A DNA stretch of 64,000 nt from Prunella strophiata (lineage: Eukaryota > Chordata > Aves > Passeriformes > Prunellidae): positions 20,897,085-20,961,084 of the forward strand of contig JAZBQD010000019.1 in the NCBI GenBank assembly GCA_036583965.1. The letters run 5' to 3'. Under the pieces are notes generated by a model that saw only the letters and a program-made list of their open reading frames with translations, made no database searches and was not told the DNA's origin. Positions 49,838 through 62,936 of the stretch are shown one piece after another (positions within the stretch are counted from its first letter, which is position 1; each line of letters begins with the position of its first letter). Both the position numbers and the translations under genes were made by a program.

Positions 49838-52800
49838 AAGAGATGATCCTGTTCATCTCTGTGGAATCCCTGAATAAATATCACTACCCTCAAATCGCTT
49901 TCTACTTTATTACAGTATTAATAACTGAAGACTCTCCTTCAGAAAATGGATATAGTTGTTTTGGAATTAGTAATATGAAATTTATGCTGATCCACCAAAC
50001 ACCACTCATGCTCTTGTACCAAAGAAGAATTAAGTACACGACATAAGTGAAAGAAGCTCCAGGGAATTAATGCAACACCAGCCTGCATGCAAAGATAGCC
50101 TATACTAACACTTAAAGGATGGATAAACAAACAGATTGCAGTTCTGTATCATAAAATCACGATGGTCTTTTTTCACAGCAGAACACAAGTTAACCTAATT
50201 ACAGTCTCCCTAAATAGATGGGTACAAATGCCAGCCTTAATGCACAGCAGATTCCTGTGTCAGGGTTCTGAAACTTTCAGAAGGGTTTGCACAGCTTCTC
50301 ACTAATGAGCCTCAAACACTAGCAGAACTGTCCCAGTGTGGGAGAAGAGACCACCAATGAATGGCCAGAATACATCAGGGAGCACAACAACTGGTTCAAA
50401 ATGTCACGTGTATTAAAAAAAAGTATAAAAGATTTAAAAATTCCACCCTATTTAAAAGCTTTAAACTTCTCAGATTTTCCATAGTAAAATAATTACAATG
50501 GTTTTATTTAATTATCCCAAATTTTATTAGAATTTTAATTTCTAGATATATTACTTATTCTAACATTTTTCTGTATTTTCATCCTCCCTTTTCCTTTGAA
50601 GAAAAAAAAGAAGCAGAAAAGATGACAAAATGAGATAAAGCAGAAATCTTCTTACCATTTATAAGCCTAAACTTCAGATATTTATTTTATCTGAAGACAC
50701 AAGTTTTCTAATACAAACAGCAACATTATCTTCAGTGGAAGGCATTCAAACTCTAAAAATGCTGTCCAGTTAAAATCTTGCTTTATAACGTTTGTAATTT
50801 ATTTTTATCTTTCCTAGACAAAGAAATATGTGGGTTTCTCAAATTGAAATTACATGCAGAGCATAACCACTTCAGACTGGTAGCTCGTGAGGCCCACTAT
50901 TACCTTCAAAAAGGCACATCATAATCTTCTGATTTTGTGTATATTATTCTGTGTGGTCGTTGCTCTTGCTAAAGAGGTTGGCCTTCCTTAAGCTCCCTGC
51001 CAAACTTTGGGAAGTGTTATCTCAAGGGAACAATAAGAAGAATTACTATCAAGGGAGATAACACTGTGGTCCTTTTAATCAGGGACTCTTCTTGACATTG
51101 AAGCATGTGCTACGTGGTGGCAAGGGAAAGTTTGTTTAATATAATTTCCTCACACAAAGTTATTTGAAACTTACATTGGTCTGGTGCTTCTTAAAATGCA
51201 ATTATCAATTCATTTTTATCATGATTCACTTTCTTGTTTCAGGTGACTACACCTCAGATGTTTGAGGGTAATTTTCCTTTTAATGTTGCATGTTAAACAA
51301 AGATGCAACCCTAAAGTAGTGGGCTGAGTATCACAGTCAGTGGTTAACAACACTACAACCTTCAAGGTGGCATTGGAGACATGCATTTCCCCCAGCCTCC
51401 AGGACTATATTTCCTCCTTTCTTCGTGAAACTACATAGGTGGTTTCAAGAAGAAAAAAGAACATGGAAGCCTTGCAATCTTTTCCAGCAAACACTTTTCC
51501 AACAGAATGATCTGAAATGGGAAGGAAGCATGAAAAAGGCTTTATTGTTTTTGTGAGAAAGGTTAATAGCAAGAGCTGCATTTAAGAAATAAAAGAAAAG
51601 AAAAAGGTGAGGGAAATTAAAAAATCCCTGCAGCTATGTCGCAATAGAGAAGTAGCTGTGCTGAGTGTCTCCCCATTTTTCTAGTTTTATAGACATGCAA
51701 AATACAATACTTAGTCTCTCTCTTTTTTTTTTTTTTAAACATCCAATTACATGCAACAAACAGCAATGAAAACTCCCTATGTGCCATCCTCTCTAACCAA
51801 TGCACCTTCTGAGAGGACTCCAAGAAAAGGAGTGAGATTCAAACTCTACAACACTTTCTATTTTCAGGTTTTCAGGACAGATGGACAGAAAGGAGTTCTA
51901 AATTATTCTGGGTGCATACTAAAACCTGACTTTTTTTGGGGTTTGCAATTTTTCTAACCACTATCAGTTGGGCTGAGACTCTAACTCATTTTCTGGAGAC
52001 TACCAAACAGCTACAGAAGATTTGGCATCTTCTTTTACTACCTGTGTGGATTGAGATCAACTGCTAACTAGAAATTAAGGGCATTGTTTAATCCTGGCAG
52101 CATTCCTTAGACTTCAGTGTTGTTTATCTAGAAATACATTTGGCTTGGAAACTGTTTCTTTAAATTGATCCTCTGAGTCTTCTTAACCCTGTTAGCAGTG
52201 GAGGATTGGGTATACTGCATTATTTTCTGAGATTTGCCTGTGGTTTATTTGCAAAAGCCACTTTTCTATCATTGCACTGACACACAAATGGAACCTGCAC
52301 TTAACCCTGCCACATTTCCTAGCTGAACACAAATCAAAGATTTCCACTCTTCATTGTCAGAAAGATGAACTATTTTCTGTCCAACTCAGCCCTACTATAT
52401 CCAGATCAGTCGCTTTCCAGAAACGATGTAAGCCACAATACCAGGTCTTGACCACTAACGTCTCAGAACATTTCCCTCTTTTGATATGGGTTTGTGTGTA
52501 CTTTTCTTGCTGTGACAAGCAATTTTGAAAACACTCTGCAGTTCCGTTTGTGTATGTCACTTACAAGTCAGTGCTTTTTGTCTTGTATACCAGGCTTGGA
52601 ACAACCATATGAATTGCTCCTTCCTGAAGAGGCACTCATAAAACTATGAAAAGGGAAAAAATGGGAGAAATTAAGGAGGAAGCAGTCCCACAAAAGCATC
52701 AACACTATGTACCAAAATACTACTGCTAGCACACATCAGTGTCTCTACTGCATGTCTGAGATAGCTGAAAAAGAGAACAGATGCAATGACTCATGTTACC

Positions 52801-53702
52801 AAAGGTACAGGGCTTGTGATCAGAGCTGAGTTTCCTGGATTCTTAAATCAGCAACTTTCTTAAGTGCTGAATTAAAGATGTTTTAGATAGTATTTCAAAG
52901 TTACAGTTAGTTACATTTGAACATGCTGACCTCAACAATGTTACATTAAATATTTTCTTTTTAATCAAGGTGATAGCTGAGCTCTGAAGATGGGTAATGG
53001 TTTTCACTTTGTACAGGGGAACCTTCTTTCCCAGCAGCAGAAGGGCAGTTCTGAAAGCTCCTTTTCTTTTGGCTGCTGGAGTATTAACACTGGGTATCCT
53101 TCCAGCAGTGATAAAGGGAAAACTTATGTATGCCAGCAGTAACTTAGGCAGCAAATGACCTACTTTGGTTACTGAAGTTCAACCAGATTGCAACATGATA
53201 CAACACTGTTATCATGCAACATAATCCTACAGTTTCAAGAGGATTACTTAGATTTGAATTAGAAATTAAAATTAGTTGTGCTATAAAGAGACTTTTATAA
53301 TAGGAAAGTCTCAAAAAACTCAAAAGTACTTCAAACTAGGAAAGCTAAAAATGTGAAAGTATGAGATATACAAAATAATGTATGAAACTGAGAAGTCAAG
53401 CACTTTGATTCATCTTTTCTGATTAACAGATAACTAATGAAACTATGTTAGCCATTTATTTTCTTTTTTAAGACAGCACTCGTTCATAATCTAGGCACAT
53501 ATTTGCTATAAAATATTTTTGAGACCATTGCATTAGGAGTTAACATTCATAGAGATAACAAAAATTTATAAGAATGCAATTTTCTTTTCAAGAAAACAAG
53601 AATAAAGACTCTTGTACTCTAGAATATAAAATGAACTGATAATACTACTTAGACAAAAAACTTTTGTAAGAGCCCAAACCAGAAGCTGCTTGCTCTCCCT
53701 GG

Positions 53703-53722
53703 TTTTTTTTTTTTTTTTTTTT
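53703..53722. repeat. Poly(T) tract, 20 bp
   Basis: Uninterrupted T run; isolated. Confidence 0.95.
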
Positions 53723-53915
53723 GCTTGGTAAAATTTACTGGCCAAGACATTCCCATCTGGAACACATTGATAATTTTTCTGTGTTCAAAATTATCATTGT
53801 GAATATAGGAGCTCTTAAAAGTTTTTGTCATGGATTTGGGTCCTGTTTCCACAAGCAATAAATGTTTAATCTGATTTTTTAAAATTAGGCTCATTCATCT
53901 TATCTAATATATGAT

Positions 53916-53964
53916 AAAAAAAAAAAAAAAACCAAACAAAAAAAAAAAAAACAACAAAAAAAAA
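53916..53964. repeat. A-rich low-complexity run
   Basis: A runs broken by CC, C and CAAC; about 190 bp from the T run at 53703, so the two could pair as inverted homopolymers in RNA. Confidence 0.95.
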
Positions 53965-54442
53965 CCACTCCTTTACCCTTCATAATTACAAGAGAAAAGT
54001 GTTAACCATTAAGACAAGTAAACAGCTTTCATCATGCTTTCTTTCTGAAATTATCATGTTATTCTTGCTCACAGGATTTATTACAGAGTAAGGGAAGATT
54101 CTCATTGGATCCATTCTGAAAATACCAGGAGCATATCACTGGTTTCCAGGTAAAGAAGGACAGCTGGTGGAGCATTTAGTCCAGTGACTGGAAAATAGCA
54201 ACTCATTTGTTTTTGTGAAGAAAGTCATGGTTTAATAAATCAACTGGAGAGCTTCATGTCAGAAGTTCTTAATCCTACCCCTTATGTCAGAAGGGACTTG
54301 CTGTGTAACTTGTAGGAAGCATTGTGGCAATTTTCCCCCTCTTTCTGTCTTTTTCAAATGAGAACAACATTTTTATTAAGTTGGTACAGAGATCCCAGAA
54401 TGGGAGAAGTCTAGACAAATGCAAACCTCACCCAACCATTAC

Positions 54443-54624
54443 CTGACCTCTTACTGAGATATTTACAGATTTGTTTGCATGGTGAACAGTTCCTGATAGC
54501 AGGATAGCTTGTTTCACTGCACAGTCCACCCCTCCTGTCTGCAGCTGTTCTCAGGGGACGCATGCAATCATCACATTTGTCACGATGGCGATGGCGGTAA
54601 TGATACCGTGTGCACTAATGAAAG
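54443..54624. other. CpG-rich exon-like island in the intron, strand unclear
   Basis: Positions 54558-54609 hold a local cluster of CpGs (GGGACGCATGCAATC, CACGATGGCGATGGCGG, TAATGATACCGTG) in an AT-rich intron. On the minus strand an acceptor (CCTTTCATTAG) at 54615 and a donor (GTCAG then GTAATG) at 54443 enclose 172 nt with one open frame rich in Cys and Arg (HYRHRHRDKCDDCM). On the plus strand, CTCAG followed by the same core and a GC-type donor (GAAAG then GCAAGT) or GGCG followed by GTAATG are also possible. No family is recognised. It may be a conserved non-coding element rather than an exon. Confidence 0.3.
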
Positions 54625-55497
54625 GCAAGTACATATTTCACTTTCTGTGAGGGTTGGTGCTTGGGCAACACTGCCTGCCAACTGTCTCTGTCCACAGCAC
54701 AACCTGTAATTTAGTTAACAAAATGAGCCATTTCAGAGATCAGTCATTATCCTGCCTGTCTTTATCCATTTACTGTTGCTACCAGTGACAAACATAGTAG
54801 GTCTTACAAACAAGACCTTTATGGCTGGAAAGGATGGAAAAATAGTAATAGAAAAAAATAGGACTCTTGCCCAATCTGATCTGCCTAGTCAGATCTTTTT
54901 ACCAGAGTTCAGGAACTTCTACTTCTTCTCATCTCTAAAGTTAAGCAGAAGTCTCTTGGACATACAATTTCTTCTCAATTTTGCACCTTCACTTCTAGCT
55001 TCCTTGATACTCTAAAGGTTTTTGTGTGGTAGCTGTAGGTCTGACAAGAAATTATCTCTAAAATTTCTTCCTGCTTTATGTCCACCATGTGTTTTAAAAT
55101 CCAGATGGATGCTATAGTTCAGTTAGTCTCCTAGACAAATGAACTTTTAGGGGTCAAACAGCTTCAGTAGCCATTAAACAAACAATGTTTGTCACTACTG
55201 ATGTTTGACCTCCCATTTCAATGAAATCTGATGAAAGAATTCAGAATATTTGTTGATTTACTTTTCCCCTCTATTGATGGAACAGGTATATCCAGACCCC
55301 TCTCCTAATCAGTATTGCGACCACTACTTATAATTCAATATTACTCAAGTGCTGAGTGAAATTCTGAGCATAAATCATTCTACATCATGGTCTACAACTT
55401 CAAGGTCTCACTCATTTTCCTCTCAGTATTTAGTTAACATTTGGTACTACATCGTCCCTTAATTCAGTTGCCATTTACTCCACTCCTGTATCTCCAT

Positions 55498-55498
<1 letters not shown>

Positions 55499-55534
<36 letters not shown>
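55499..55534. repeat. Poly(A) tract, 36 bp
   Basis: Uninterrupted A run preceded by CTCCATC; no retrocopy body recognised upstream. Confidence 0.97.
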
Positions 55535-55536
<2 letters not shown>

Positions 55537-56167
55537 CTTTGTATCTTTGAAAATTGCAAGGACTTCTACATCACAAGAAGTGGGAAGAGGGATTTGGTTT
55601 AGCCTTGAGGGCTTCAGAGCACTGTCAGAAGAGCCCTAATTCATTTTTTGAGAAGCCACTCAAATCTCCCACTGTCAGTGCTGATGAGGGGCATGCACAC
55701 TCCCTGCTCTCTGAATGCAATCAACTTAGGTCTTAATGACTCTCCAGATGATTTTAAACATCTAGAGCCATAACCTAATCACAAGGACTTCCACCAAGAT
55801 TTGATTCTGAAAATGGCAACTTGAACAGAAACTTTATCTGCAGTCTGAACTTCCCACAAAGGTACTGCATTGAAGCAAAAAAGGTGGAAAAGGGATATCA
55901 GGTCTGGATTTTCCCTATTCATACCACAACATTTAGTAACTGTTGTGCAGTTTACTTTGTAAATAGTTGTGAAGAGCTGCAATACCTACTGAAAGACACT
56001 TAAATAGTTAACATACATTATTCTCAGAATACAATACAAAGTGCAGTGATCTTTCAAGCATTTACTTAATAGCTACAAGTAAAGTTGATTCCCTAGCAAA
56101 ATGATGCAAGTATTCATACACATCCTATACAGTACAGCCACTACAGCACTGGAAATTAACACAGGAC

Positions 56168-56293
56168 ATCTTTGGGTTTTGGTAGTTTTCTTTGTTTTGG
56201 GGTTTTCTAATTGGTTTTTGCTTGGTTGTTTTTATTTGGCTGCTGCTGTTGTTGGGGTTTTTTGTTGTTATTTTTTGTTTGTTTGTTTTTTAA
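56168..56293. repeat. GT/T-rich low-complexity tract
   Basis: About 125 bp dominated by GTTTT, GGGGTTTT and TGTTG units. The transcript would read it as CA/A-rich with ACAAAC repeats, a context known to attract hnRNP L-type proteins. Confidence 0.85.
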
Positions 56294-57994
56294 TATTTAT
56301 GATGCTTGTGACAATGAGGCACCTGCAAACCATACTTCATTGGTAGGCACTGTAACAGAAATAAATGTCACAAACTATTAAAATATGACAATATAAATCC
56401 ATTATTCTTTCTATAAGTAATCAAATGTACTAGGACTTTTGGATCTACAAAGATGTAATAAAACACCAGATAAAAGAAAACAGATGTCAGACAGAATTTC
56501 AAAAGGCCTTTTAAAAGAGCACTTTACCAAAAAACCCTATAACAACATAACAGAAGAAAAAGTGCTGTAAAGGATTAAAAATTATAAAAACACCTCAAAA
56601 AGAAATTAGGATCAAAATTGTGGGGTTTTTTTTCAGTATGATAAAGAAAACAATGCACTCTGCTTAAGCAGCCCCACCTCACCTAGTTGTCAGTACTGTG
56701 GAAAAGGATGTAAATAACAAAGAAAAAAATCTGCATCTGGCACAAAATTATTTAAGTTGTTTCTTAGTAGAAGATCTATGAAAATGGTCTATGCAATGGC
56801 AAATTAAATTTACTGTTGACAGATGCAAAGAAATGCATGCTGAAAATAACTAATAACTGCATGTGTTCTGCCAAGTTCCAAATTAACTGGAAGCACCAAG
56901 AAAAAAAGGCCCCTGTGTGTGCATCTCAACCTGTCAAAGTCTAAACATGAGATACAACATGGGATGAAGATCCTAAATGAGGGACACAGTAAAACCACTC
57001 AGGCAGAAAACTTCAAATACTTGGGAATTTATTGTGAATAGATTTTTTTTTGTTTTTCTGAAACTTCTGCTCAGTTGTTCTGTATTTCTGATACAGGCAA
57101 GTTTTGACATGAAAATTTGTCAGAAACCAAAGGGCAACAGAACATAAGTTAACCTGGGACCAAAAAAAGTGATTATCCCTTAAAGAGACAGATTTTGAAA
57201 AATATTTCCACATATATGTCAGTACATGAAGAGGCCACTGGAGAATCATTAACCCTGGATTCTACAACACGTCCAGATGGATGCTGATTAGATGAACCAC
57301 TGGTCCGAAGAATAATATTCACACCTCTGGCATTGCAATGCAATCCAGTTCTGTCCTTGATAGCACTGTCAAGATGTACCTAGGCAAGGCACATGGTGAA
57401 CCCCCTTTCTTTTTTTTTTTCCTGTGATTACAAAGGAGTCATTGCTCAGACTTGAGTTTTCCAGATTGTGACACATCTCTGACAGATGAATGATTCATGT
57501 CAAATGAACCAAAGCCATGCACAGGCATACATGGAAAGATGCTTAAAGCACAAGCCAAGTGTGTTTATTTCTTAGAGGACCTTATTCCAGGCAAGACAAA
57601 AGAACAACCTGCTTGGACTTTGTGGGTGATGCAAACAACGGAGGCAGAATTCACGTTGCATTAAGTGTTTTGTAACAACTTGCAAAGCAGAGAATATGAT
57701 CTGACAAAGGGGTGGAACATGTAGGAGGAGAAAAAACTTATGAAGATTTGGCAGCATATCCATGGGTTAAATATGTAAAGTGTGAGAAACATAAAAAGTA
57801 TTTAGGGAATGTAAGCTACAAAAAAATTACTCCTCTCCAAACCCTGAGAGTTCCCTACTGACATAATTAGACTAAAAACCAAACCACATAGACAGGGCAG
57901 CAAACTCTCCTTGGGATGTGATCTAGTTTAAGTAGACATGGGGCTGCTAAGAACTAAGGTAGAAGAGAGAAATGCAAAGGGGTTCCTGTTTTTT

Positions 57995-58032
57995 CCTTAC
58001 CTTGCCCTTGTTCCAAGCAAGGCAAGGTAAGG
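57995..58032. repeat. Short perfect inverted repeat (12-bp stem)
   Basis: CCTTACCTTGCC at 57995-58006 pairs with GGCAAGGTAAGG at 58021-58032 around a 14-nt loop. A U-run typical of a bacterial terminator is absent and irrelevant here; function unknown. Confidence 0.8.
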
Positions 58033-60041
58033 CGAGTTGTACTTGTGCAAGTCTCATGAGTTTAAAAATTTATTCCTTACCAGAGAAGGATCATTACATT
58101 TCTGTCTGTCCCTGCTGGGATAAAAATAAGGTCAATGTGTCACAAGCAAGATGATCTCAGTGTGCAAAAAGGAAGAATATTACTAACAGGAAATCACTGA
58201 GCCACACATATGCTTTTCAGTCCTGCACACTGTGAGAAGATTTAAAATTCTGAGATCAGAAAGAACAAATAAAAGGAAAGAAGGAAAGAATAACTCAAGT
58301 AATAAACACCCTTTCTTCACAGCAGTAGACATCTCCAGGTTCTTATTAATGCATTCAAGAGTAGAGGATAAATAAGCCACATAAGTATCTCTAATCTAAA
58401 CCTCTATATCTATGTTCTCCATACATAACCAAGACCTGTTTGAAATGCTTGTGTGTTTGGTTGTCCTCTACTGATCTACATTCTTGCCTGCAGAATGTAC
58501 CAATCTAACCATTTACACAGTTTAAATTAAAAACATCCTGATCAACCTGGTCAAATTATTGTACAAAAAACTAGGATTGGAAGACAGTATGGCTGTGGAT
58601 GAGTTTAATGGAGTGGATAAGAAGGAAATGGACATTTTTATATATATCTACTTTGAAAAGAGAAAAATCTAATAGCAGGTGCAACCACCTTGTCTTCTCT
58701 TCCCCTGCCTCCATACCTTCATCCAAATAACTCAGTATTAAAGCACCAGGAGAAGACATTTCACATTTCTGTAAGATCAACCTGACAGCTTACCAGCTGT
58801 TTCTTTACTCTTCATCCCACAATGGCATGAGTAATCCAAAGAGTGTTCTCACTTTCTCTGCTAGCAGCATGGTTACCTGCTGTTCACTTCTCCTAGTCTA
58901 TTCCCTGAGCAGGGAAGTACTGTCTCTTTTATATCCCACTCACTTTGCAAACCACAGGATCTGATATTGTGTAAGAGCAACTATTACCTCTATCTCATCC
59001 TAGAAGTTCTCATGCTGGGAAAACAGCTTCCCATCTCTTTTCTCTAACATCACTGCCCCAAAGATACATTGGTCAATTTTTGGTGCAATTACAGTGCCTC
59101 AGCCTGAAGAAGAAATTTATGGGCCAACATGTATTTCACCTGTCTCCTTAAATACTAAAAGAGCAAAAGTACAAGTATTGAATAAGAGATAAACGTGGTC
59201 AGTCTGGGGGAAGGTCCTTGTCTGTTACAGGAACCCAGTGGTATCTAAGAATGAAAGACACTCATGCAACAAGCTTTGAGGGGCTATGAGTCTTGTACTC
59301 TCAAAATACAAAGCTCTTAGAAAAAATGCTATAATAAAATCACTACCTAGGACTTTAGCCAATCCTTGCAGATATGTGTAACTTATCCTGGGTTGCACTG
59401 TATCACCTGAAGTCTGCAAGTCTGAAGAAAATACATTTAGTTTCATAATCAATAGCTGGAAGGACACTTGAAAATCAAGTGTACCCCAAATTCTCTGGTG
59501 AATCTTGCGGGTTAACACCTGCCATGTCCCATTATATCAGCCTGACAACATGTAAGGGTCCAGGATGTGTGCAGTCTTACTCAACAGAAATCACCGCACC
59601 ATCTTTTTTTTTTTTTTTAGGGATATTTTTTCCTGTTGTCTGTGCCATTCACTGTTTTCTGAATAATTGTGTCTGTGTAGGTAAAAAGCCTGTGGGATTT
59701 GTTTGCCCTTCTGGCAAAGCATGCAGGCATGTCCTAAAATGGAGAGCCAGACTTCCACTGTGCTTGCCAGTGCTGTGTAACTGGCCTTTTTGAAATGCTA
59801 CAAAACAGAAATGGACTAAGGGAGGATGGCAGTACTTGCCAAATGGCATCTCCCATCAAAAGCACACACTGATGCAGATAGCCACTTGGGTGAAGAAGTA
59901 AAAGGCTGTTAGCACCAGGGACAGAAACAGACATCCAATAACCCCACCCACACAGATGGAGGAAAATAGAACACCTCACTGGAAATGGTTTTCAGAAGGG
60001 ACACAAAGCAGGAAACAAAAGAGGACAGACACCAACAGCAC

Positions 60042-60062
60042 TTTTTTTTTTTTTTTTTTTTT
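60042..60062. repeat. Poly(T) tract, 21 bp
   Basis: Uninterrupted T run about 230 bp before the foldback hairpin. Confidence 0.95.
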
Positions 60063-60290
60063 ACAACAGGTTCTTTTTTCTCCCCTCTCTCTCTCATCTA
60101 GTGTCTAATCCATAAATGAGGCTAAATCTCATCTTAAAAAACCCCCTCGGTTCCCGGATGCACTTTACAGGCAATGATGTATGAACACAGGAACACAGGA
60201 AAGCACTGTGCTTAATAAAAAAGGACTTTCCTTTTTAAAGAAAAAATGAAATAGGAGGGAGCCATGTTGTGGCAGTTTTGTGTTCCCCTT

Positions 60291-60450
60291 GGCATGCTTT
60301 CTGCAGCTGCAGTGTGCTTGGAGCTCTGGGCTTTGTGGTTTTTGGAACTCTAACCCTAGGTATAACCCTAATCTGCCGAGGGTTAGGGTTCCAAAAACCA
60401 CAAAGTCCAGAGCTCCAAGCACATTGCAGCTGCAAAAGGCCAATAATGCC
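60291..60450. repeat. Long foldback hairpin with telomere-like motif near the loop
   Basis: Arms 60302-60360 and 60376-60434 are reverse complements over 59 bp with four mismatches, separated by a 15-nt spacer (TATAACCCTAATCTG). The pairing resumes outside: GGCAT at 60291 pairs with ATGCC ending at 60450, across small bulges. The arms contain TGCTTGGAGCTCTGG, TTTGTGGTTTTTGGAAC and CTAACCCT. No terminal target duplication was seen. It could be a foldback element or an inverted duplication. In RNA it would form a stem close to 60 bp. Confidence 0.9.
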
Positions 60451-61529
60451 TGAAAGAAGATATATATACTAAATATGCTGGAGTTATAAAGACCCCAATG
60501 AAATGACAGCACTGAATATGAGAAAGGTGGTCAAGACATGGATGTTTTCATCAAACATGTCATAACCTTGGTTTTCTCCTAGCCAGCAAGTCTTTTAAGG
60601 TTATGTGTGACACCTCCATTCTCCATAAACAGGCAGTGTGGAAGTTGCCCATCTTGTCTTAATCAAAACACTGGGACAGAAAGATAATAACATTGTATAG
60701 TATTATTACTGAAGTACTTTCCTGTGTTTATTTTTTTAAATCCTAGTTTTCCAGGTACTGCATTCTCATTAGATTTTGATGCAGTCAGCATCAATTTCTA
60801 AGCAGCAATAGTAAACCTCATGAATCATTTTGGCAAAACCTTCCTTGAAGTGACTTTCAAAAGGCAAGAACTTTTGCTAGCTTTATCTTTTTGTCTTTGA
60901 AAACTGGTACCATCACACACTTAAGTACTTACTCCCCCATTCATAAACAGCAGCATACTTACAGCTAACTTTCTACCTCTTGCAGTTTGAAACTTCAAAA
61001 AATCACCTTCCTAATATGTGCTTCTAATTAAATTTCAGTCCCTAACCACAGCTGCTGTGATTCATGCATACCCTGCAAGGTTCAGTGTTAATTAATGAGG
61101 GCTCCTTAAATTCTCTGAGCCGGGGTGTGGGAGAGAAATAGGGTGTATGCAAGGCATGAGGATTTCTCACAGTTGGTTGTAGGGTGTTGTGATGCCCCTC
61201 TGGGAGGCAGCTCAATTACAGTATGCATCCAAACAAGAATGAAAAAGGAGGTGGGGAACTGGGAACAGAAACCCACACAGTGTATTATTCATAAGCAAAT
61301 ATATAATTATGCAGTCTCATGAATTAGGGATCCACATGTTTAAAGAAAGAGAAAAAATGTGTCAGAATACTGCTTTGCAGTGTATTGGTTTAATATTCCC
61401 TTCTTCCTACAAAAATTTTGAGGTAAAGTGGGACACAGTCAACAGACCCCAGGGGCCTCTAGGCAATCCAGGGACAATTTCTGACAGGTACAATCTGAAG
61501 TATTAATAAATTTAATGGATTGTGGATTT

Positions 61530-61880
61530 CTACAGTCCTTTCTGGGACTGCAATTCAAGGCTGCAAATGAAAGCACCCAGCAGCTCAGCATCTCTACAGA
61601 TAAGAAATTTCAGGGTGAGATTCTAGAGCTTTGCTAAATAAGCAAAGCAGTTGGTCTGGCTCACATGCATGTAAGTTCATAAATAATCACAGTTATTATC
61701 ATGTATTTGTCTGATGCACAGGGCAGGCTGCTCGAGACACCACAATTCTCTCTCCAGCTAAACGTCTGCCAGTCGAGAACACATCTACTCCTCACAGGTT
61801 TCACAAAATATTGATCTGAGAAGGCTGTAATTGGTAGGATACAAGAATGAGCCTTTGACCTTTGTCCTTCAGTATTTAGT
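61530..61880. other. Possible conserved non-coding element
   Basis: This repeat-free stretch has a mixed, higher-complexity composition and scattered CpGs (GCTGCTCGAGACACC, CTAAACGTCTGCC, CAGTCGAGAAC), unlike the surrounding AT-rich intron, and lacks an open frame. Large neurexin introns are known to hold conserved enhancers. Assignment is from composition only. Confidence 0.2.
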
Positions 61881-62428
61881 TTTTAGGGGATTGCAATATC
61901 CTGCCTCTCCCTAGCATCTTTCATCCTTTATGTTTGTTCTCAGCAATGCAGCACAGAAACTCTGTGACCCCAGTACCAGGATCTGAAATTAAGTAGCCAA
62001 TAGCGAAATGAAACCTCAGAGGGGAGGTTTAGAGGAACAGAATGTAAATTAATGAGGAGGGATTTGGCCTTAGCTTTCACAGTGCTTCCTCTTACAAAAT
62101 ATTCTTTGGCACATTTAACAGTCCTGAGTAGTCGTATCCTCAGACTTCATCTTACCTAACCAGTGATATTACAGGTGCTCTGAGAACTCCAATCCCACAG
62201 GTGATAAGCATCATGCTTGCACTTGGGGTGGAATCACATCTTTCTCTTTCAGAGGGAAGTTTACAGTAAAGCCATCAGCAAGCCTTCCCAGAATCAATAT
62301 CATGTTTGGTCCTCGGAGGACTTTAACTAACGGTGGATAGGCAATAACCACAAAGCCACGCAAAGCAAATTATTTTTTCCTGTTAGCAGAAATACTGCAT
62401 AGGATTAAAGAAAAAAACCCCCAGATTT

Positions 62429-62456
62429 AAAAAAAAAAAAAAAAAACAAAAAAAAA
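62429..62456. repeat. Poly(A) tract, interrupted
   Basis: 18 A, one C, 9 A; low-complexity. Confidence 0.95.
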
Positions 62457-62936
62457 CCCAAACACCTCTAATTCAATATCTATCCCTAGTGCTTACTGTT
62501 CCTCGCTGTTTTGGAAACCCTAACCCAGGGATACTCAGTTATTGTTTTTAATGAGTGTGTAAGTACCTGGTAAGTTCATCATTACTTTTTCAAGTCAAGG
62601 ACTGGCTCTGACTCTGCTGTGCTAGTCTGAGCTAAGTACTCCCTTTGCAGGGGGCACACTGCAGCTGCTCACAACATGAAAAAAAAGACACACAAGAAGT
62701 CTGAAAGCAAAGCTAGCATACTGTTATGGTCTAAGCAGAATTTATCTACTGCCTAGATCTAGATCTGAGTCAATGTCAGGAGGAGTCTTATACAAAAGCT
62801 CTTCACAATTTTCAGCAGGCTGAGGGGGCTGCTCTCTTAGTAGCTCCAAACAACTGGTTTACCAATAGAAACTCTTTCAGGATACAGGTTTTCAGCTCTG
62901 GTTAACAGCTTATGGATTTTAACACTTGGATTTTAC

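Noticed and set aside
58260..58300. Purine-rich stretch (AAAGGAAAGAAGGAAAG)
   Set aside because: Too short and imperfect to call as a repeat array.
60165..60512. Open frames on both strands over the hairpin
   Set aside because: They arise from the inverted repeat, which gives similar peptides (LQLQ, CGFWNP) on both strands.
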